The position numbers were made by a program, and so were the translations under genes. From the NCBI GenBank assembly GCA_963978895.1, contig OZ022238.1:3637661-3701660 (forward strand): DNA of 64,000 bases, given 5' to 3'. Positions 55,997-64,000 of this stretch are shown in pieces (within the stretch, counting starts at the first letter, position 1; every line of letters starts with the position of its first letter). The stretch comes from Erpobdella octoculata (Eukaryota > Annelida > Clitellata > Hirudinida > Erpobdellidae). A model generated the notes under the pieces. It did not search any database. It saw only the letters and a list, made by a program, of their open reading frames with translations, and was not told the DNA's origin.

Positions 55997-57574
55997 CTAA
56001 ACTGGTAATTTAACAACAGATGATCTTTTTGAAGGAAATAATAAACTTTTCATAACTTTAATTAAATTGCATAAAAACTCAATGAACTCAACAAATGTCA
56101 TTATAGTAATTCCCATCCAAAAATTGAGACTTCCACCAATGATTCCAAGTACAGAATCCCAAGTGTAAACAGGTGTATCGGTGATAGAAATAGGATAATC
56201 AGACGTAAATACAAACTTCACTTGCAAGAAATTTGATCTAATTTTGTTATTTCTTCTAAAAAATTCATTCAGCTCTTCAATGGTTATATTTCTGTTTTTG
56301 TACTTCCTAATTATGTCATAGTAATCTTCGAAATATTTGTAAATTTGGTCACCACTAGAACGCATTGAATTATTGATATATTTTTCAAAAAATCGGAGAT
56401 GAAAGGAAATTTTGGGCCATTCATACAACGTCAGGATAGTTCGCTTGTAAAAAGTTTCAACGCAGGGTTTCTTGCAATCTAATCCACAGCTATCATCGAA
56501 TTTAGCTATAGTGTTAAGCTCACACATGATTTCTGCAAAAGCGTACGAGGTTCTGTTAATTTCTGCTTCTTCAGTTAAATTGCTATTTTTTCTTGCAAAT
56601 GTAGTACTACCACATAATTTTAACTTATAGATCATCTGAGGAACAATGTAGAATTCTGAAATGCATTCACAAATTTTAAATATTTTGTCCTGCATACATT
56701 TGATTTTGCAAATTTGAGGGTTATAAAGAGTTTCTAAAGATTTACTTAGGTATTTCTTACTCTCGCAACCATTACTATTGTATGGCTTGTCTAAAACTGT
56801 TTCAACTATATTAGATAAACTTACTAAAGTATCAGTTCCTGGACCGAGATTGAATCCTTTTGATAAATCAGTTACATCTCCAGGAGCAGAGAGCCCTATT
56901 CTCACTCCATCAGTATTCCAACTATAAGATTTTAAATCAAAATTGCCTTGGTTATCGTAAGAGGTGTTCATGTACAATATCATAGTCAGAGATTTTATTG
57001 ATTTGTTGCAATGTTTTGACATCTGGTATAAATGACAGCCATAAAATCCTGGATAGATGATATTTTCATGGGCTGTAATAGTGCAATTTTCCTCAGCTAA
57101 TCTTTGTCCAGGATTGCTAGTCAGTGCAGAGGCGACTAGAAAGGAAATGGATTCGTTAACGTCTGTTTTATATCTTGGAAGGAATCTTTCATAAAATAAA
57201 TACAAATATTTTAAGTCACTGGGATCCGAATAACCACCACTCAAACCACTTAAATTACCTAATTTGTAGTTGACCTCTTTCAGAGTTAAGTATTTGCTGT
57301 AATCTATTTGCGCAATTTTTGGTTTCAGACTGCAAAAAGTGATTGAAGGAAATATATTTGTGGTTGTTAATTCTCCATAGGCAGTTTTAAAAGGATATGA
57401 TCTGTAATTCACATATAAAGTAACAAGTTGACAAATGAGAATTCCTAAACTTCCAACAACAGCACACAACCACATGATCTTGAAAGGTTTTTTATTTGAT
57501 TTGACAATCTTCGATACTCCACGTACTGAAACATTTTCACCAAATTTAACAAATTCTGTTCTAATGTGTATCAT
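55997..57574 (-). CDS. DEG/ENaC-family cation channel subunit, 525 aa
   Basis: Intact, intronless channel gene; with the 60311 gene it forms a distinct subclade separated from the rest of the array by about 18 kb of repeats and the helicase. Seen: FGENVSVRGVSKI (R18, G19), TM1 about 32-56 (GSLGILICQL), NIFPSITFCSLKPK, NTDGVRI, GPGTDTLVS, LDKPYNSNGCE, PCVETFYKRTILT and EWPKIS. TM2 begins YTWDSVLGIIGGSLNFWM with filter GIT (488-490). The tail ends LFPSKRSSVVKLPV. Subclade marks: Met replaces Leu before the filter Gly, Phe-Trp-Met replaces Leu-Trp-Leu, and the second filter position is Ile. CGSTTF replaces the CGNTTL glycosylation site found in most sisters. Confidence 0.94.
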   Translation of the reverse strand: MIHIRTEFVKFGENVSVRGVSKIVKSNKKPFKIMWLCAVVGSLGILICQLVTLYVNYRSYPFKTAYGELTTTNIFPSITFCSLKPKIAQIDYSKYLTLKEVNYKLGNLSGLSGGYSDPSDLKYLYLFYERFLPRYKTDVNESISFLVASALTSNPGQRLAEENCTITAHENIIYPGFYGCHLYQMSKHCNKSIKSLTMILYMNTSYDNQGNFDLKSYSWNTDGVRIGLSAPGDVTDLSKGFNLGPGTDTLVSLSNIVETVLDKPYNSNGCESKKYLSKSLETLYNPQICKIKCMQDKIFKICECISEFYIVPQMIYKLKLCGSTTFARKNSNLTEEAEINRTSYAFAEIMCELNTIAKFDDSCGLDCKKPCVETFYKRTILTLYEWPKISFHLRFFEKYINNSMRSSGDQIYKYFEDYYDIIRKYKNRNITIEELNEFFRRNNKIRSNFLQVKFVFTSDYPISITDTPVYTWDSVLGIIGGSLNFWMGITIMTFVEFIEFLCNLIKVMKSLLFPSKRSSVVKLPV

Positions 57575-58589
<1,015 letters not shown>

Positions 58590-59170
58590 AAAACTTCCAA
58601 ACTGGCATTTTCATGTATAAATATGATAATTTTGTATTACCCTCATCATTCGATAACATGTTTGTAAAATTATCTGATGTTCATTCCCATGATCTGCGCA
58701 CCGGTCGCTGTTTTCGGACGGATTTTGCTCGGACAACTCTTAAAACATTCTCTATTAAATGCTCTGGCCCTCGTTTTTATTCAAACATTCCAATATCTGT
58801 CTCCTCCTTGAAACGTATTTTGTTATTTAAGCAAGCTCTGAATACTTACTTATTATTGTCTCACTCATAACTGCTCAATACCTATTACCTAAGCATACCA
58901 ATTTCAGTCTCTTCCTTGATAAGTTTATCGAACTACTATTTGAAATGTCTTAACCCAACCCACTCATTTTGGTTCTTTTTGTAAAGGTTGTCCATTAAGC
59001 GGGAAGGAATTCCCTTTGGACGAACCTCTTGGGCACCTTATTCCTTTCTCAACTGATCGATTTTTTTCTTTTTTTGAAATCTTGGTACTATATTTTTCTT
59101 GTCGTTTTGGTTATTTTTTTTTGTTTAAGTTTAATACTTATGTTGGTGCTCAATAAATGAATAAATGAAT
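58590..59170 (+). pseudogene. LINE ORF2 C-terminal remnant with 3' tail
   Basis: The frame at 58613-58870 gives DVHSHDLRTGRCFRTDFART, then FSIKCSGPRFYSNIPISVSS and FKQALNTYLL. This is the usual ending of LINE ORF2 proteins (H-x-TR...; FSI...GP..WN.IP; FK..L...L). It is followed by 3' UTR-like sequence and an AATAAATGAATAAATGAATA tail at 59153-59172. 5'-truncated, isolated insertion between the last two channel genes. Confidence 0.8.
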
Positions 59171-60310
59171 ACAAAAAACTGCTTTTAACCGAGGGGTTGA
59201 CCATTTTCTAAATGGGTTACGAAGCAAAAATTTCTTGAGAATTTTTGCGTATTTTGGATTTGTTGTGGAATTTTTGCGTTTTTAGCAACAAATTAAATCC
59301 CATCAAATTTCAACTAGATTGTAAAAATTAATATAATTATCTTAATCAATATGGAATAAACAAATACTTTATTGAAAATTTTGCAAATTAGAAATTAAAT
59401 ATCGTTCAAAAAACAACAAAGATAAATGGTTTTTTTTCTACATAAAATATTTTTAAACAATTTTCAAACGTTTTATTGATTTTATATCTTGTTTAACGCA
59501 AATACTTTGGTTTGCGATGTTTCTATTTTATTTTTGTATATAAAAGAAGGCATCCGTGCTTTGCGTTCATCCCTTCACACAACTGCTAAAATAGGTGTGA
59601 ATTAAGCGCGTGCGGTTGATTTAATTAATAATTTTAAAGACATCTATCAATAAGCTGTTAAATTCCATTACCATTTTTCGGCTAGCCAGCATTTGTTTGG
59701 CATATATTCACTCTCAGGTGCAATCTCTTCCAATCCAAGCAGTCGTGCCGTCATGACAGCAGGAGGAGCTCCGTCTGTACATGCGCCGAAACAATTTTTT
59801 TTTATTATCTTGATATATGACCTGACCTGAATATTTCAGCTCCTATTTTGATGGTTGGCAGAGATAGTGCACATAAAAAATCTTCCTGCACATCCTCATG
59901 GTATAGAAATCGCTACAAACTATTTTAATTTTTGTAAATAAAATGGAAATAATTTAGTGTTCGTCGGGCGGGCGGCAGACCAGTTCTATTTGACCGTTAC
60001 CGGTCCGCGTTGGGAACCACTGCTCTATATTTATACGAATCATCCGTAAGATGAACAGTCCGCAAATGAACTGTCCGGAGATGAAATCTCCTAAAATCGA
60101 TTTCAAATGAACATCTAAGAGAAAATGAAAGAACGTTTATTGACACAATCATTTTTTAAATTTGAAATTAATAAAGCAAGTTTGTTATATGCTCAAAATA
60201 TGCTAGTTAAACGAGATTGTGTATTAATTCAATAGTGTTTGGATAGAAAAACAGTTAAAACGTATCCATGAAAATTATTATTATTTAAAAAAACGAATTT
60301 TGATTTTAGA
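59171..60310. other. Spacer with a solo hAT-like end
   Basis: At 60009-60022 GTTGGGAACCACTG resembles a hAT right terminus, in a GC-richer patch from 59960. No partner end (CAGTGGTTCCC) exists in the window. 60110-60310 is the 3' flank shared with the 55997 gene. Confidence 0.4.
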
Positions 60311-61888
60311 TTAAATTGGCAATTTTAGAACAAATGATCTTTTTGAAGGAAATATAAAGTCTTTCATTACTTTTATCAAATTGCATAAAAACTCAATTAA
60401 CTCAACGAATGTCATTATGGTAATTCCCATCCAGAAACTGAGACTTCCACCAATATTACCAAGTACAGAATCCCAAGTGTAAACAGGTGTATCGGTGATA
60501 GAAATAGGATGATCAGATGTAAATACAAACTTTACTTGCAAGAAATTTGATCGGATTTTATCATTTTTTCGAAAGAAATCATTTAGTTCTTTTGTAGTTA
60601 TATTATCACCAGAGTACTTAGCAATTATTTCGTAATAGTTTTCGTAATATTTGTATACTTTCCCATTCCTAGGACGTTCTTGATTATTAATAAATGTTTC
60701 AAAAAATTCCAGATGCATGTTAAGTTTGGGCCATTCATACAACGTTTGAATAGTTCTTTTGTAAGATGTTTGAACGCACGGCTTCTTACAATCTAATCCA
60801 CAGCTATCGTAGATTTCACTCACAGCTGAATATTCACAATAAAGTTGTTCAAGAGCTTTCTTCGTTCTGTTAAGTTTGGTTTCTGCATCCAGAGCATTGT
60901 TTCTTGTTGCAATTGTTGTGTTTCCACATATTTCTTTATCAATATACATTGGAGGAATAAATATGTCTCCAGAAATACATTGACATCTTTTGAGAATATT
61001 GTCTTGGAAACATTTGATTTTGCACAATTTAGTGTCATAAAGAGTTTCTGAAGATTCATCAATGTATTTATTTTTTTCACAACTTTCACTGTTGTAGGGT
61101 TTGTCTAAAATAGTTTCAACTTCCATAGATAAGTCTACTAACGAATCAGTTCCTGTACCAAGATTGAATCCTGTTGACATATCAGCTACATCTCCAGGAG
61201 CAGAGAGCTCTATTTTCACTCCATCTGTATTCAAACTATCATCATAGTCCAACGAAAAATAATCTTGTATATTGTAAGAAGTGTTTGTATACAATATCAT
61301 AACAAGAGATTTGATTGAAATGTTGCAATTTTTAGAAATCTGATATACATGACAATCGTAAAAGGCTGGATGAATAAAATATTCATGGGATAGAACAGTA
61401 CAATTTTCTTCTAATACTGTTTGCCCGGCCTTGTCAGTCATTGCAGAACAAAGAAAAAATTTAATTGAATCATTTGTATCTGTTTTGTATTTTGGCAGAG
61501 ATCTGAAATAAGTTCTATAAGTTCCATACACCATATACGACCATTCTAAATTACTGTTATCAGCTAAATTTCTCATTAAGTTTCTATACTCAAATTGTGT
61601 CAAGTAAACATCAGTATCTATTTGAGCAATCTTTGGTTTCAAACTGCAAGCGGTTATTGATGGAAATATATTTGGAGTTGTTAATACTCCGTAGGCAGTT
61701 TTAAAAGGATATGAACTGTAATTGATAAATAAAGTAACAAGTTGATAAATGAGAACTCCTGTACTTCCAACAACAGCACACAACCACATGATCCTAAACG
61801 GTTTTCTTTTTGATTTCACAATCTTTGACACGCCACGCACTGAAACATTTTCACCGAATTTTACAAATTCGTTTTTTACGTGTTTCAT
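60311..61888 (-). CDS. DEG/ENaC-family cation channel subunit, 525 aa
   Basis: Last intact member of the array and tandem sister of the gene at 55997. Seen: FGENVSVRGVSKI (R18, G19), TM1 about 32-56 (GSTGVLIYQL), NIFPSITACSLKPK, NTDGVKI, GTGTDSLVD, LDKPYNSESCEK, CGNTTIA, PCVQTSYKRTIQT and EWPKLN. TM2 begins YTWDSVLGNIGGSLSFWM with filter GIT (488-490). The tail ends IFPSKRSFVLKLPI. Odd: the DKPYNSxGC of its sisters reads SESC, so the Gly before the Cys is lost. (AT)n begins about 340 bp upstream. Expected to form an Na+-permeable trimer, alone or with other members; no stimulus can be assigned. Confidence 0.94.
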   Translation of the reverse strand: MKHVKNEFVKFGENVSVRGVSKIVKSKRKPFRIMWLCAVVGSTGVLIYQLVTLFINYSSYPFKTAYGVLTTPNIFPSITACSLKPKIAQIDTDVYLTQFEYRNLMRNLADNSNLEWSYMVYGTYRTYFRSLPKYKTDTNDSIKFFLCSAMTDKAGQTVLEENCTVLSHEYFIHPAFYDCHVYQISKNCNISIKSLVMILYTNTSYNIQDYFSLDYDDSLNTDGVKIELSAPGDVADMSTGFNLGTGTDSLVDLSMEVETILDKPYNSESCEKNKYIDESSETLYDTKLCKIKCFQDNILKRCQCISGDIFIPPMYIDKEICGNTTIATRNNALDAETKLNRTKKALEQLYCEYSAVSEIYDSCGLDCKKPCVQTSYKRTIQTLYEWPKLNMHLEFFETFINNQERPRNGKVYKYYENYYEIIAKYSGDNITTKELNDFFRKNDKIRSNFLQVKFVFTSDHPISITDTPVYTWDSVLGNIGGSLSFWMGITIMTFVELIEFLCNLIKVMKDFIFPSKRSFVLKLPI

Positions 61889-62228
61889 TTCGCAAAAATT
61901 AATTTAAATTCATTTTTTAAAGTAGTGTTCAGTAAAGCAATCAATTTTCTTTATCAACTACGTTATTTCACTTGTAGTTTTTTTACAACATTCTGCTCAG
62001 GAAATCTGTTTTGCTTTACTTCCTACAATTCACATATGAGCACAAATTTAAAAAATATTTAACAATTTTCTACACGTTACATCTAATTTTGAACAAATAT
62101 TCTCTAACGCGATATCAACAAAATATTGTTTTACCGCTTTGTAAAGACTTAAGTCAAATAAAAAGTTGCGCTTTATTACTTACTTTAAATTTTCTTTCAC
62201 TTAAGTAGTTTTTGAGTCATTTGCTTAG

Positions 62229-62307
<79 letters not shown>

Positions 62308-63119
62308 AATGAATTGCATACTATGCTAGCCTGCTGTGTTGATTGATACAAGTTTTGACATATGTACTTTTTCAAATAGCATACTACCTGTTGCTGGAAA
62401 ACGCTTTCAAATGAATTTATAATATTTCATTGGTGTAGATTTCCATTGGAGCATAAACGTTGTTTAAAAAATTTTTGTAGCAAATTGTTTCAATAAATTG
62501 TATTGATTACAAATTTTCTGGCGTTTTAAAATTCCTTGCAAAAATGTTTTTGCAAACCATAAATTTAAAAACAAATTAAGAATTTTTTCTGTTAAAATGT
62601 GATTTTATTATTGTTTCTATAATTATTATTATTATTTTATTTATAATTTATTTTGTTTTCAAGATGAGTCGAGACGTTTTCTAAATTGTAATTTATGATT
62701 TGTTTTTAGAAATATTTCATAATTCTCATCCATTAACTTCAACTCCTGTCTTGCCTGTCTGCTTGGTTAATCTGTGGATAACACAACTGTCATTAATCTA
62801 TTCTATGTTTTAAATCATTAAGGGTAAAATTCTCTAAGCATGCAAAACGTAATAAATAAATTTATAGATATAAAAAATTAAATGCAAGTTTTCAAAGTCA
62901 TGTCATATAAAAAATTTATAACAAGAAAATCAGCATGTCACGTAGCAGAGTGTATTCCACTGCCACTGCCACCATTATATAGTGGCTCATATGAGCTACA
63001 CACGCCTTTGCTTTGACTGTGTTTAATTTGTCTAACTATTTATCAATTCCATCAGTTCGTAAGAATAGAAGTGTTCCAAAAATATCAACTAATTTGTTTA
63101 AGTCAATATTTTTTGCTAT
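61889..63119. other. Upstream region and spacer, no gene recognised
   Basis: Apart from the (AT)n tract, AT-rich sequence without recognisable coding or repeat structure. Confidence 0.4.
62230..62303. repeat. (AT)n microsatellite
   Basis: About 73 bp AT tract upstream of the last channel gene. Confidence 0.95.
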
Positions 63120-63310
63120 TAATGTGTACCGACTCAATCAAAGCCTTCAAAAACAAGCTTGATATCTTCTTGACCGATTATTCCAAAAAAGACAATATTT
63201 ATTTGAAACTTGTCAATTTATTAAAGTGAATATCCAATTTGTTTTTTTTATAGTAAAGTTCTATCGTAGCCGTCGCTACTTTAATAGTTGCTGAGGACCT
63301 CGATAGAAAT
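63120..63310 (+). pseudogene. Short LINE C-terminal remnant
   Basis: The frame from 63122 reads CTDSIKAFKNKLDIFLTDYS, which is like the very end of CR1-type ORF2 (xSFKxxLDxFL). It is followed by a 3' UTR-like hairpin-prone stretch (CTATCGTAGCCGTCGCTACT, AGTTGCTGAGGACCTCGATAG). Only a scrap survives. Confidence 0.5.
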
Positions 63311-64000
63311 ACAGCATTAGTTTGTTTGGAAGACTACACTATATTATTCTTTGCAAATTTGACTTCTGTCAAGTTTTTTAATACTTATAATGAGATTTTA
63401 ATTTTTTATTCTAAAAATTTTGATGGAGCTAACATTTGTGGTTAGGAGGGCTAAACCCTTCTTTCACATTTTGGCCAAGCCACTGTGTTTATGATTTTGT
63501 TTACTGGAAAAGTTTCCGCACTAAACTGGTTTATTACTTATTAAAATAGAAACTTCACTTTTCTAATATCAAGTAACATTTGATAATTTGCTTGAAATCA
63601 GAAGAATAAAATTAAAAATAGTTTTCTTGATCAGAACTTATGAACTTTTAATAAAAAAGGCTGAAGCATATCATCTTTTAAATGCTGTTTAATTTTGATT
63701 TATATGAACGTAATGCTATTTGGAATTATAATTTTGTTTTAAAGTATTATGTATAGCTTAAAGTTGTTTAATAGCATAAAATTGAATATAACAATCTCCA
63801 CAGAAAGAAGTTCAAAATATTAAAAAAGAACATTTCAACGGTTTGTTTATTTTCTTAGTTTATTTCAATATACATACTATAACAACTAAATTACATTAAT
63901 GCAGAAAAGTTTGTCAACAAAAACAATTTTCCGAGTAGATTTATGATCGAGGTACGTAACATTATCACGACAACAACTGATTTATAAACAACTCAAATTC
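63311..64000. other. Terminal spacer, no gene recognised
   Basis: AT-rich to the end of the window; nothing recognisable. Confidence 0.4.

Overview
This is a 64 kb, AT-rich (roughly 30% GC by eye) stretch of animal nuclear genome. The genes, the spliceosomal introns, the retrotransposon and hAT content, and long (AT)n and (ATGT)n microsatellites point to an invertebrate metazoan. A cnidarian or other early-branching or aquatic lineage would fit, but the sequence alone does not settle the taxon.

The window is dominated by a tandem array of DEG/ENaC (amiloride-sensitive sodium channel superfamily) genes. Ten are intact, single-exon genes of 508-533 codons: + strand at 2023, 4819, 8046 and 16570; - strand at 13923, 19290, 29136, 35719, 55997 and 60311. 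Two more are broken: a decayed copy at 1-890 and a 3' fragment at 27174-27560. All ten encode a short cytosolic N terminus, TM1, a large Cys-rich ectodomain, TM2 and a short tail. They share departures from the textbook family: the pre-TM1 His-Gly gating motif reads Arg-Gly (Arg-Cys in one, Gln-Phe in another), and the TM2 filter reads Gly-X-Thr in nine of ten. Several copies were made by segmental duplication that carried promoter and 3' flank along.

The only conserved housekeeping gene is a 12-exon DEAD-box helicase of the DDX47/Rrp3 type (45152-49485, - strand). Its exons can be joined into a 426-residue protein with all helicase motifs. It shows that this genome splices normally, so the intronless state of the channel array is a property of the array.

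The rest is transposon debris of high density: a CR1/Jockey-like LINE with an open RT (10350-12106), at least six other LINE remnants, a tRNA-derived SINE whose 3' hairpin mimics that LINE, several hAT elements with readable 8-bp target duplications (one carrying another hAT that carries the SINE), an internally deleted piggyBac at TTAA, a MULE-like long-TIR element, foldback repeats, and an LTR-retroelement gag remnant. The 38-55 kb interval is almost all repeats apart from the helicase.

Functionally, the channel array looks like a lineage-specific expansion of receptor-like sodium channels, with each gene carrying its own promoter (TATA boxes can be read for three). Ligand, subunit partners and tissue cannot be inferred from sequence.
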